Shown: piece by piece, positions 21,506-30,280 of the stretch | Numbering within the stretch: position 1 is the first letter of the stretch | Layout of the letters: the number at the start of each line of letters is the position of its first letter | From: Hydnum rufescens UP504 | Lineage: Eukaryota; Basidiomycota; Agaricomycetes; Cantharellales; Hydnaceae | Direction of reading: 5' to 3' | Assembly (NCBI GenBank): GCA_014904985.1 | Contig: MU129065.1 | Span: forward strand, 114,641-149,222 | DNA: 34,582 bases | Notes under the pieces: model-generated | The model's database searches: none | What the model saw: only the letters and a program-made list of their open reading frames with translations | Told to the model about the DNA's origin: nothing | Made by a program: the position numbers and the translations under genes

Positions 21506-22132
21506 CTTCCTATCTCCGAACCACAACAACCACAACAGGCAACCGCCTGAAAAGGCAAGCGCACGACCACACACCGCGACTGCGGGTGTGTGGTCACAAG
21601 GTGAGTCTTCCTCGTCGTAGATACAACGGCGCAAAAAGAGCAGCGAAAGGCTGCTCTTTTTGCGCTGCTTTGAACTTTTTACTCACAACCTTTAATATTC
21701 TAGGTCATAGCTGGTCCCAGGTGCCAAAGGGTGGGGCCAGTCAGGCCCCATATGGTGGTATGCGAACCAAAAACACGCCAAACGAAACGACACGACCCAA
21801 CGACACGACCCAACGACACGGCCCAACGACGCGACCCAATGACGCGACCCAACGACGCGACCCAGCGACGCGACACCACGCGACGCGAAACCAACGACAC
21901 CAAACCCAACAACACCAAACCCAGCGACCCGAAACCCAGCGACCCGAAACCCAGCGACCTGAACCCAGCGACCCGAAAACCCAGCGACGCAAAACCCAGC
22001 GGCACGAAACCCAACGAAACAACGCTCAGTCAACCGAGCCCAAACGAAAACGCGAGAGGTGGCGACACATCGCCCAAGTGGCCAAGCGAACCACACACCG
22101 CTGCGGCGGGTGTGTGGTTCTATATAAGTTAA
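21424..22132 (+). CDS. Right-arm spliced transcription unit, first two exons
   Basis: Exon 1 is 21424-21600, starting MCFLLVYITLVAPALRR, a hydrophobic stretch like a signal or anchor segment. Exon 2 starts at 21704 in phase 0 and stays open for about 140 codons. It is made of degenerate T-R-P-N-D and S-D-P-K-P repeats that come from a short A/C-rich DNA repeat. The exon-2 donor is altered (ATAAG|TTAAGT, or GTTAAG two bases earlier), and the frame stops at 22130-22132. Without splicing a second, equally long frame exists (21424-22194), because the repeat lacks stops in two frames. Open length is therefore weak evidence for a protein here. The mirrored left-arm exon 1 has the same hydrophobic segment. 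Confidence 0.45.
21601..21703 (+). other. Right-arm intron 1 (103 nt) with hairpin A
   Basis: The donor is CACAAG|GTGAGT, the branch motif CTCAC, and the acceptor ATTCTAG|GTCA. The hairpin at 21629-21665 has 16-bp perfect arms, a 5-nt loop and an AGAG/CTCT core. The exon-end hairpin before it is at 21566-21594. Confidence 0.8.
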
Positions 22133-22230
22133 GTCCGTCCTCCTACCCGGCGCAAAAAGAGCAGCACTTGCTGCTCTTTTTGCGCTGTTTTTAATTTTCA
22201 ACTAATGTTTTACTTCTTATTCTATGCCAG
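22127..22230 (+). other. Right-arm intron 2 (about 104 nt), damaged donor
   Basis: The expected GTAAGT reads TTAAGT, and a GTTAAG lies just upstream. The branch motif CTAAT is intact, and the acceptor is displaced to GCCAG at 22230. The hairpin A at 22150-22185 is perfect (16-bp arms). The exon-end hairpin at 22089-22119 has a UGCG loop. Confidence 0.55.
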
Positions 22231-22385
22231 GAAACCCCCCCCCCCATGACCGAAAGCCCCCACGTCACGCGAGTCGGAATGCCCGAACGGGTGAATAAAC
22301 GAATAACGGCAGGCACACGACGCCACCAAGACGAAAGTAGGGAGCCACACACCCACTGCGGCGGGTGTGTGGCAATAATAGCTAT

Positions 22386-22477
22386 GTATTTTTTTTTAAA
22401 GCTCTAAACCTGCAAAAAGAGCAGCAGTTGCTGCTCTTTTTGCGCGAGTTTTGATATAATAACGTTTTCTATTCTAG
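22386..22477 (+). other. Right-arm intron 3 (about 92 nt), degenerate donor
   Basis: The donor GTATTT is weak, and the acceptor ATTCTAG|GTCA is intact. The hairpin A at 22412-22443 has 14-bp perfect arms and an AGTT loop. The exon-end hairpin is at 22344-22373. Confidence 0.5.
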
Positions 22478-22603
22478 GTCAAGCTGTTCAACCTCAATGC
22501 GCGAACCCACGGACCCTCGAGCTCAAATCAACCCGCGAGCCTACAAGTACACCACCAACAAAACCCGCGCATACGAAACCACGGACCAGAAGAGCAGGAG
22601 AAT

Positions 22604-23030
22604 GGGCCACACACCCGCTGCGGCGGATGTGTGCCATATAATGTATGTATTCTTTTAACTTTAGCTAGCCCATGAAACTTACACCACCCAGCCCGAGTCT
22701 GCCGACGTGCCAACGAAAACCCGGTGCAACCCCGGACCACAACCTGAACGACACGCCGCAAACGAAAACCGGGAACGAAACCCCGCACGACCGCACGAAC
22801 GAAAACCGCGAACGAAACTGCGAGCGCCCGTTATGAACGAAAACCATGAACACCCCCTCGACGGTCTGCCCAAATGGAGCCCAGGCCCCGACTGGGGCAT
22901 ACGAGCCACACACCCGCTGCAGCAGGTGTGTGGTGGATTTAAGGTACTTTTTCTTTGACTAATGTGTTATCTATTAACCTGGCCCACCACCTGCAAACCC
23001 ACGACCCGCATGAACCCCCCTGTGGTGGCA
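22604..23030 (+). repeat. Right-arm units 4 and 5, introns without hairpin A
   Basis: Exon-end hairpins remain at 22604-22634 (UGCG loop) and 22905-22933. Each is followed by donor-like GTATGT (22643) and GTACTT (22944). The following intron-like stretches are short, T-rich and lack hairpin A. The acceptor of unit 4 is TTTAG at 22664, which leaves only 22 nt. Unit 5 has lost its AG. These look like deleted intron cores. Confidence 0.55.
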
Positions 23031-23130
23031 GACCCCGGGGGGGGGAAATAATATGTATATAGTATAATAAGTATATATAATATAGTAATATAATAATAAT
23101 GATATAATAATATAAATAAATAAAAATCTT
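23031..23130. other. A/T-rich subterminal block
   Basis: This low-complexity A/T tract mirrors the TATTTATT-rich block at about 18720-18810 on the other side of the element, as expected for inverted arms. No gene is visible in it. Confidence 0.6.
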
Positions 23131-23270
23131 AGCACAGCCATGGATTGGCGGAAATGAATCGGAATGGCCTATTTTGGCCGTATTTTGGCCATACTGTGTG
23201 GGACCTATAGGTACCATTTTCTGCTCCGAGAATGGTACCTAATAGGTCCCCAATTTTGCTGACCAGCCTG
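23130..23270 (+). repeat. Right terminal inverted repeat (copy T3)
   Basis: It carries two TTTTGGCC motifs, the GGTACC-bounded hairpin at 23209-23240 (arms AGGTACCATT/AATGGTACCT, 10 bp) and the terminus GCTGACCAGCCTG. It is more diverged from T1 than T2 is. Confidence 0.75.
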
Positions 23271-23278
23271 AGTCTATA
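23271..23278. repeat. Right target-site duplication AGTCTATA
   Basis: This is the intact 8-bp copy. On the Gypsy strand it reads TATAGACT and forms codons that join directly to 18462 when the element is removed. Confidence 0.8.
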
Positions 23279-23895
23279 CCTCTGACAATTCCTGCCAAAC
23301 ATTGGACAAAGCGAGTTTCCTTGTAATGATTGGTCAGATGGGGTTGCCTCTGTGTGATAGTATTCGTAATTTTGTAATGGGGGTTTGGGTGCAGTTCGAA
23401 CCAATGATACTCCATTTGTTTTATATTGATATTGCGGCTGTGTTGGACTGGTTTGCTTGTATCTGGGAGGCCATTCATCTGGTGGTATCACTGCTGCTGC
23501 AAGAATGAGTTTTTCCTGTTCCCTGGATTCGTTCATAAGGGCATGGAGAGAGACTGATGATCCTGATGGGTTCCCTTTTTCGTAGACTTGAATGTCCATT
23601 CCATGGATTCCATTCGTAGCTCCTTCGTATTTGATTGAGCACCAACTCCTACCAGCCAGGGTTGTCCAAGAAGTATGTCATGGCCTTCGAAGCTTCCCTT
23701 TTTGACAAAGAAGTGGTGATCGAATCGTATTCCTCCTATTTCGATTGGGACATTTCGACAGCATCCAACTAGGGGTTCAGGTCCACTGTTGATTCCTTGC
23801 AATGACCAGTTTTGTCCATCGTAGTCTATTGGGATGTTTAACCTCTGCTGAACTTCCTGGGAGATGAGGTTTAATTCGGATCCAGTGTCGATCAT
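23279..23895 (-). pseudogene. pol: Gypsy aspartic protease and start of the linker
   Basis: The frame opens with M-I-D-T-G-S-E-L-N, where D-T-G is the active site of a retropepsin. It continues through a flap region to I-L-L-G-Q-P-W-L, the hydrophobic-Gly motif that closes the fold. One frame change near 23600 leads into a Gln/Pro/Tyr-rich linker that runs to the inserted element at 23278. The mature enzyme would cut Gag-Pol. The sequence upstream toward gag is broken. Confidence 0.8.
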
Positions 23896-24905
23896 GAGTA
23901 AACGTCTTTAGTTCCATTTGTCCTGTGGCCTTGGCTGCAATCTTTCCTGTGTCCATAGCGAATAAGGGGTTTGGTCCAAGGACTCCTACGAGATTTACTT
24001 GTGCTCAATGATGATTTTGCGATTGTTGTGGATATGGCTCTTCATCAAGGTCTTTGGTCATCATAAGATCATAGTAGTCCTCCAATTCTGCTTCATCATC
24101 AGAGTCACAGTCAGAGGCTTCCATCGTGGGAAAATGCAGTTTTAGAGTAGCATGATTGACTGTGAGTGGCTCTCAATGTTTAGGATTATATTCGCATTTG
24201 AGTTTTAGTCCAGCTGCAAGTATTTTGGCAGGTCCATGGGCTGTTCCAAGGAAGTCTCCAAGAGTTATTTCAACTGTTTGGTTTAGCACCTTCTTTGCTA
24301 TCTCCTTGTCTTCACAGGCATCCTGAAAGTCCATGGTAAAACAATATGTTGGAGGATTCTTGGGGATTCATTTTTCTGGTCAAGCTATTTCAATGTCTAT
24401 CATTTCTTCTTGGGGATTGGTTTGGGAGGATGAGGTCTTTGACGAGCAGGTTTCTCTTCAGCAGGTTCATTCAGAATTGAAGAAGGCAGTATTCCAGGTG
24501 GATAACTTGATCGCAGAGGATTTTCTGGAGCTGGTTGTGCTGGTTCTGGGTTCATTGGTAATGAGTCTGGCTGGTTAACAGGAGGTTTGTCTTGCGTTGG
24601 GCTGCACGGAGGCACATCAACATACATTCGATTTTTAGGACATTGATTGGTTCTATCTCCCATTGGGTTATGACGATAATCAGGTTTGTTCATCTTGGCA
24701 GCTGGTGCAGATATAAAGGGGCCTGCTGCTATTGCATATGAGTGTGTTGTGAAGGGAGAGCGTCCATTTTTGTTGACAATACTGATTGCTCCAGTGGTTC
24801 ATTGATGAGGAGATTCCTCTCTAATCCGTTTGATGTTGTCCACAATGGCTTGTTTGATTCCTCCCTTTCCTGCTATTCCTTGTGGCAATTGGGTGTCATC
24901 CATCT
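23896..24905 (-). pseudogene. Gypsy gag-protease junction, badly broken
   Basis: Short frames alternate. The clearest is 24693-24400, a Pro/Asn-rich piece. Acidic D/E-rich stretches lie near 24050-24120 (read on the minus strand). I see no recognisable domain. Position between the knuckle and the protease suggests the spacer of the Gag-Pol precursor. Confidence 0.5.
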
Positions 24906-26141
24906 TCACAAGCCTTCCTTCAATAGAGTACTTGATGATGCCTTGTCGAACCATAGCCTGAGCGTCTGGCAGTTCTTCATTCCAACGTTATGTGCTCCAG
25001 TCTTGTCACAGAACCAACAGAGAGTTGCACCAGCAGACATGTTGGGACCTTGGGTACAATTAGGTCCAAGTGGCTGATTGTTTGGATAGGTAGCTGGACT
25101 TCCTTGTATCTGCGTTTCTGGATGGGTGGGCTGCATATAAGGACTAGGAGCTTGCCCATTCTGCTGTGACTGTGCCATATAGATTTTCATTTCATTAAAG
25201 GATTGTGTGAGGTTGCTGATTTGTTCTGTCACATTGCAAAGTGATGGGATGACTATAGGCTTCAATTTGGTGGAGACCTTTTTAATGGAGGAAGGTGATA
25301 TGGCCACTGGTTCTTCTTCACTTTTGCTATCAGAGCTGCTGTCTTCCTCTGCACTTTCTGAGGCTTCTGATTCATCTGAGGAGTCGCTATATCTGCTGCA
25401 CGATTTGTAATAACTGATCCTAGGTTTAGACTTCTTGGCCTTTGTTGTGGTTCGTGGTCTATCCTTGTTGAGATGCCTGAAGTTGTAATAGAGATCCTCT
25501 TTGAGTATGGTCTTCATAGTGTCATAGGCTGTTGTGCAGTCCAAAGGTTTTGTGTCATCGAATCCTGGGACATAGCGAAACAATGGGAGTACAATCTTCT
25601 GGAGACATCGTGGAATCCCTTGCCAGAAAAGGTCATCTCGGTCTCATTCAGCTAGGACTTTCTTTTCATCAAGACACTGCACTTGAGTGATAAATTCGTG
25701 ATAGTATTCGTCCAGGTCTGCCTCGTTGACAATCATTCTCTTCTGTTGGCAGAAGTCTGCTAGTCATTCTCAAGTATATTGTTGTTGCCTGTCTGTCTGC
25801 CCATAAAGTTTCCTGAGATGAGTAGCCAGGGCTTCAAAGGTTGTTGGGTTCTTAACTTCTGGGAGATTCTTGAGAAGTTCAGCTTCTTTGTTGCTGCAAA
25901 ATCATATAATGTTCTTGCACTTCTTGTGGTCATCATAGAGGGCATCGTCGCAGCAAGCTTCATAGTCAAGGAGGAAGTTGTCAAGACATTTTCCCTTAAA
26001 ATGCAGAGCATCTCTACCAGTAGGCCAAGGCATAGCTCGTGGATTTGCTACTCTGGCCATTGTTTCTGGGTCTGTGGATGTTGTCACATTGTTGGTGTGG
26101 AATGTCTTTGGAGAGGTGAAAGGTTTATCGAAGTGAGAATT
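24906..26141 (-). pseudogene. gag: Gypsy gag (capsid and zinc knuckle), broken
   Basis: Just after the LTR an open frame leads into a basidiomycete Gypsy-type gag start (R-D-A-L-H-F-K-G-K-C-L-D-N-F-L-L-D-Y-E at about 25.99-26.05 kb). In-frame stops near 25904 and 25760-25620 break it. The 225-codon piece 25583-24906 has an acidic Ser-rich linker, a helical part and a variant knuckle at about 24970-25020 (C-W-F-C-x5-H-x6-C). Spacing differs from the usual CX2CX4HX4C, which could be decay or family-specific. Gag would package the RNA in a virus-like particle. Confidence 0.7.
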
Positions 26142-26159
26142 CCCCTGTAAGGACCACCA
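26142..26159 (-). promoter_or_regulatory. Candidate primer-binding site
   Basis: On the minus strand the sequence starting TGGTGGTCCTTACAGG begins 2 nt after the LTR end at 26162. A TGG start next to the 5' LTR is what a tRNA 3' end would pair with. I cannot assign the tRNA. Confidence 0.5.
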
Positions 26160-26161
26160 GT

Positions 26162-27800
26162 TATAGAAGAAGGGTTGGGAGCTCCGATGACTGTCAAATC
26201 AAAATCTGGTTCAGCCAGTGTGTAGATGGGAGACTGTATTTCTGTTGTTATTCGTTGGGCTGGTTCGCTTCAATGGTTGATCACACTCTGTAAGATGTGT
26301 ATGGTGTTCAGTGGAGAATAGGAAGGGATATGGACTAGCTGTAGTCAATGATATATCATTTGGGATGCTTGTAGAAAGGCTTATATGTGTAGGATGCTTA
26401 TAGAAAGGCTTATACATCTGGGATGCTTGTGGAAAGGCTTATACGTCATGTAGGATGCTTATGGAAAGGCTTATATGTTGGGGATGCTTATGGGAAGGCT
26501 TATATGTCGTTCGTGTTGTGTTGGTCTGTTTACTGATATTTGTGTATTCTTGTTTACGTTCTCCTGGTCAAAATGCAGATATCTGTGAGTTATAGACTGG
26601 TCAGTGCTTGGTTAGTCTTGTTCGTATGTTTCTTTCTTCTTTCTTCAGAACCTGATACATATTTCATTATGCTTACTTTTCCTTGGATGTCCAGCAACTC
26701 TAACCTTAGGTCCTGCAACTATCCTTGGCTTTAGTGATTTGCATAGAGGGCTACCAGTGGCTTTGTCTCAACAACCTTGAAGATGACTTAGCTCCAGATG
26801 GCTTATAGATAGACTGTTCTTTAGAGGCAAGCAGAAAAGTTGACAGTGGTTGACAGTAATGATTCCCAGAGGAGATTATTGTGTGTGGGTACAGGAAATC
26901 TACCAGCTTTTATACCTTTCTGAAGGTGGCTGTGTTTAAGAAATATGACTCCCCCATGGGTGAGTCATATGTGAGTCATAGGTGAGAACAAAAGAAAAAT
27001 AACAAGATGATGTAATAATGTGGTCATAGCTGAGTCATTCATAAAGAGAACAAAAGGAATCATGAGGGGGGGTGATGTCACCAATTTGCTGAGCATGTGG
27101 AATGCTTGGAGCATGTGGAGCATTCTGGAGGCGAAATGAAAGGATATCTCCGGGTTTTGGAGATTAATCTGAGCATAGTCCAGTGGTTAAGGTGTTTTGT
27201 TGTTGGTTGATAATGGGGACAAGTGCATGGGATGGGATTCAATGCAGAAACAGCAGTTTGCATCTGTAATAGATGTTCTTGGTATCATTAGATGCGGACT
27301 TTTAACAGCTTTCTGGGCGCGGTGGTTCCGAGCAGATCCGGTGTAAACTGACAGAGAAATTCATTTTTTACTAATGGGTGTTGATTCTGATAGTAATATC
27401 ATTCTGTAGAGCTCAGTTTTGATCTGTTATTCGCGTGCTTGGTACTGTTGGATGCGGATTTTTTATATCTTTCTAGGCGCAGTTTTTCCGAAAGGATTGA
27501 ATGCGAACTGACGGAGAAATTCATTTTTTACTGGAAATTCCAGATTTGGTAGTAAAATTGGCCTGGAGAGTGCAGTTTTGGTCCGTTTAACTTGCGTTTG
27601 GAACCATTCGAAAGGTGTGAATCGTAGCTTTCTAAGCGTTATATGGGCGTACCTCTCCGATCAAAACTGACGGAGTTATAGAACGAATTCGATTTCTGCG
27701 CATAGCCGTAATTAATTTTGTAATTGGTCATGTGATCGTCCAAAGGCTGTGAGTGGTGTGATTTCGCATTTTCTGATACTGGATGTTTTTATCTTCCACA
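26162..27800 (-). repeat. 5' LTR of the minus-strand Gypsy element
   Basis: The 1639-bp partner of 7647-9439 has only one copy of the 51-bp unit (27033). It has otherwise the same internal arrays (28-32-bp units at about 26363-26505, diverged units of about 158 bp at 27290-27690). Differences between the LTRs are largely C/T and G/A changes, many at CG positions in the last 500 bp. Confidence 0.85.
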
Positions 27801-27801
27801 G

Positions 27802-27947
27802 CGGGGAGACTTCCCCAGCTAGACCGCACTTCCCTACTCACTTGTGGAACCTACAATACAGAGCTTTTCATATGGTCCAACACCAGAGAAGAATATGAGA
27901 TTGTCTTGGACGACCTAAATTTGGAAGACATGGGGGTGGTCTTTTAG
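27802..27947 (+). pseudogene. C-terminal fragment of the interrupted gene
   Basis: An open frame of 48 codons ends at TAG 27945-27947. It picks up in the correct phase where 7646 leaves off if a 4-bp duplication (GCAG/GCGG) is removed, so it is the 3' end of the 5715-7646 gene displaced by 20 kb. It is acidic near the end (L-D-D-L-N-L-E-D). The product is unrecognised. A G-rich stretch at 27976-27984 followed by TGTAATGG might be a polypurine tract and LTR start of that older element. Confidence 0.55.
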
Positions 27948-29130
27948 CTTTCAGAGCCTCACAAACGCTTGGACTGGGGGGCATTGTAATGGACTGCTCA
28001 TATATATATATTCATCTACGTAGTTTGTAGCACTTAGGCTCGGTGCACTAAGTCTTATGTAATTAGTTCTCATGTTTGTAAGCCATGGCAAATGCCATGG
28101 AGAATGCATCTTCTCTTTCATGCTCTACTCACTCTTAGCTAAGATCACTGTTTCGTCCTAGTAGCTGTTCGCACGAATGATATGACCTAGCTGCATCGTC
28201 TTGTGCTCTCACTCTCATCTTCCAACTCTCTTGGGCTGTACCATAGACGACCAAGAGGTAAGCCTATGCAGTAGCATCTATTCGTCGGCTTGTTACGCGA
28301 CTCATCGCGACTACTAACCCTTAAGCATCACCTCCCCCACCATCCTCCCTTCCCCTTCCTTTCTGTCTCCAAACATGGGAAGGCTAGCGCCCAATGTGCA
28401 TACGAGGACAGTATGAGAGGCCAGCGCCGATCGTACTGCTTTTGCTCTTGCTTCTGTAGGACCCACTTACTCTCATACTCCAGGCTACTCTCTCTTCTTC
28501 CATTACCCTCTACGTGGTAGGTGAGCGTCAATCGCATAGAGTTGACTGCTGCCATCAGGTTTCACCTCGTACACCTCTTGACCTCAACCCACATGCCCTA
28601 ACTCGGTGCACTTGTTACAGTGGATCCCTCATTTCTCCCTCATTCTTGGATAGAATCCTTCATAATTTTTCAAATATGTAGATATAGTTATTTTCTATGT
28701 ACCTACCAAGTTTCAGCCCCATCAGAGCAGAGGAAGATGACTAATTTCTCCAATTATTCACTTTGTGGCAATAACCTGGTAAGGAATAGTATTTTGTTTT
28801 GCAATTTTCTGAAAGTGCCAGCACCAAATCTGACTTGAGGAACTTCGCTGCAAACTTTCATTTTGCATAGAGGTTTCCAGGCTCCTCAAGATATGGTGAC
28901 TACAGGTGCATGAGCTTGCTCTGCTACCTGTATTCCTAGTTCCTCAAAATTATTGAGGCTTTGTGTTGAAGGTTGAGTGTGAGCTTCAGCTTGCTCTTGG
29001 ACTTCACAACAAGCTCAAATGAACTTGCATTGGACAGTGTCACTTTCTCTAGAGGTTCTAACCACCATTGTTGCATCTCTCATTCATGGCACCAAAATGA
29101 AAGCTCTTTGAGGTCACCCCATCCCAGGAC
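27948..29130. other. Stretch without a supported gene
   Basis: The first 350 bp have LTR-like character: TGTAATGG at about 27986, TATATATATA at 28000, and an ATGCCATGG-type inverted repeat at 28083. No partner copy is present to confirm it. The rest has short frames of 60-76 codons on both strands, none convincing. Confidence 0.35.
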
Positions 29131-29505
29131 TTGCATGACTACTTTCTTATCATGAAGATCCCCAACCATCCCAAAAGCGACACCTTTGTCAATGACATCC
29201 TTTTGGGTGTGGATGATCTGAAAACTGGGATTTTGAGAGGCCTAGGTCAGTTTATCATGTGGTGTAGTGTTGTCAGGCTCTGTGTCATTACACTTCATTG
29301 TGCATCGGATTATAACACCACAAGCCTTGCATTCCACATTCCTGATGAAGACAGTGAGCACATTTTGAAGACTCTTGTGGGTGATCATGAGAACCACAAC
29401 AAGAAGGGTATTTGTATGACACTGGTAAAGGCAGCATTTCGCAATGAAGTTGCCCTCGAGTTGGCTGGTACATGTGTTTATCACTATATGTATATTGTTC
29501 AATGA
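29131..29505 (+). CDS. Hypothetical protein fragment, 124 codons
   Basis: The composition is protein-like (balanced, with alternating hydrophobic and charged residues), unlike the surrounding low-complexity DNA. There is no motif that I can name. The next ORF begins 46 nt later. A GT near 29494 and an AG at about 29524 could mark a short intron, but joining them gives an early stop in the frames I checked. It may be a decayed exon of a host gene or of an unrecognised element. Confidence 0.35.
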   Translation: MHDYFLIMKIPNHPKSDTFVNDILLGVDDLKTGILRGLGQFIMWCSVVRLCVITLHCASDYNTTSLAFHIPDEDSEHILKTLVGDHENHNKKGICMTLVKAAFRNEVALELAGTCVYHYMYIVQ

Positions 29506-29550
29506 TTGATTCAACCTCTTATAGGGTTCTGAAGTTTCCCTGATTGATTA

Positions 29551-29973
29551 ATGCCTTGGGTAGGCTTTACAATGTTTGACAAATGCACATATTCGTCAGC
29601 AGGTCTTGTGCCCCAGTGGTGGAAGGGTTTTCAGCCCTCCAAGAAGGATCAGGAGCTCATCGAGAGAATTGCAGTGGACTGGGATGCCAATCCACATCCC
29701 AAGGTGATGGCCAGTACTGTCATTCCTACCCAGTTTCCAAGGCACTTCTTTCACTGGCCAGCAATCTCTGCACCATCCGAAACCATTCCCACAACCTCAA
29801 TGATGAGTGCCACGGAGTGTTCAGGGAACAAATGTTCTCCCAAGCATCCTCACATCAATTCATCAGCAGGTTCTTCAAGTGAACCTATCCTCTATAATTG
29901 GTTTGGTGACAACTCCAATGGTTGCAAACACTATCTCAATTCTAGATTCTGGGAGCCCTATTATGAGAGATAA
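29551..29973 (+). CDS. Hypothetical protein fragment, 140 codons
   Basis: It has a Trp-rich stretch near residue 23 (Q-W-W-K-G-F-Q-P-S) and an amphipathic helix (D-Q-E-L-I-E-R-I-A-V-D-W-D). A Ser/Pro-rich region follows, and the C-terminus is aromatic (Y-N-W-F-G-D-N, then F-W-E-P-Y-Y). The mix is more protein-like than average for the area. It probably belonged to the same gene as the preceding ORF. I do not recognise the family. Confidence 0.35.
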   Translation: MPWVGFTMFDKCTYSSAGLVPQWWKGFQPSKKDQELIERIAVDWDANPHPKVMASTVIPTQFPRHFFHWPAISAPSETIPTTSMMSATECSGNKCSPKHPHINSSAGSSSEPILYNWFGDNSNGCKHYLNSRFWEPYYER

Positions 29974-30240
29974 ATCACATCCCTTCCTGTCATCATCATC
30001 ACTGTAGCTTCCTTGCCTCATCGTCGTTTCCTCTTCATCTTCATCTCATCTTCATCCTTGCCCCCTCTTTGTCCCTGCCCTCTTTGTCTTCATCTTCATC
30101 TCATCTTCCTTGCTCGTCACTACCATCTTTCCCTCATATAACACATAGTAATCATCATGCTGTTCACTTGATTGGTTTCATGGTGAACTACACTCATATT
30201 TGTACATGTCTGTATAATCTTGTATCATAAATACATCTTC
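29974..30240. repeat. C/T-rich low-complexity tract
   Basis: Imperfect TCATCTTCATC repeats occupy about 29985-30120. The remaining bases show no gene. Confidence 0.6.
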
Positions 30241-30280
30241 AATGACAAGATGAGGTGCCAGATGTTGCCACCTTTTTTCT

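Larger units (their letters stand above)
18470..23270. mobile_element. 4.8-kb foldback-like DNA element with mirrored exon-intron arrays
   Basis: The ends read inward CACCTTGGTCAG on the left and CAGGCTGGTCAG on the right. Both are followed by diverged inverted repeats of about 140-200 bp carrying a GGTACC-bounded hairpin (18502-18533 and 23209-23240). Target duplication is 8 bp. Excision restores the Gypsy frame with no extra base. Short inverted ends starting CA and an 8-bp duplication fit hAT-like or related cut-and-paste elements, but no transposase is present, so it would be non-autonomous. The interior is a 643-bp palindrome with two outward-reading arrays of exon-intron units. Long inverted arms built of subrepeats resemble foldback/Galileo-type elements, although the spliced-unit structure is not known to me from them. 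Confidence 0.85.
7647..27800 (-). mobile_element. Composite 20-kb Ty3/Gypsy LTR retrotransposon (minus strand)
   Basis: Direct repeats at 7647-9439 and 26162-27800 bound an internal region coding, in minus-strand order, gag, protease, RT, RNase H and integrase. This is the Gypsy order, with RT before integrase. The repeats begin TGTGGAAG and end CTTCTATA on the coding strand. A TGG-starting primer-binding-site candidate lies 2 nt inside the 5' LTR. Flanks are GCAG on the left and GCGG on the right, a possible 4-bp target duplication with one change. Without the two nested insertions (about 5.5 kb) the element would be about 14.7 kb, large for this group. Pol has several frame breaks, so it is dead. 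I see no polypurine tract next to the 3' LTR at 9440, which is odd. Confidence 0.8.

Noticed and set aside
21424..22194. Single unspliced 256-codon protein in the right arm
   Set aside because: It reads through a well-formed intron and a hairpin. The A/C-rich repeat lacks stops in two frames, so an open frame is expected by chance.
18980..22443. Hairpin A array as a CRISPR or bacterial terminator array
   Set aside because: Spacing is irregular, there are no unique spacers, the arms are mirrored about a palindrome, and the context is a fungal retrotransposon with spliceosomal introns.
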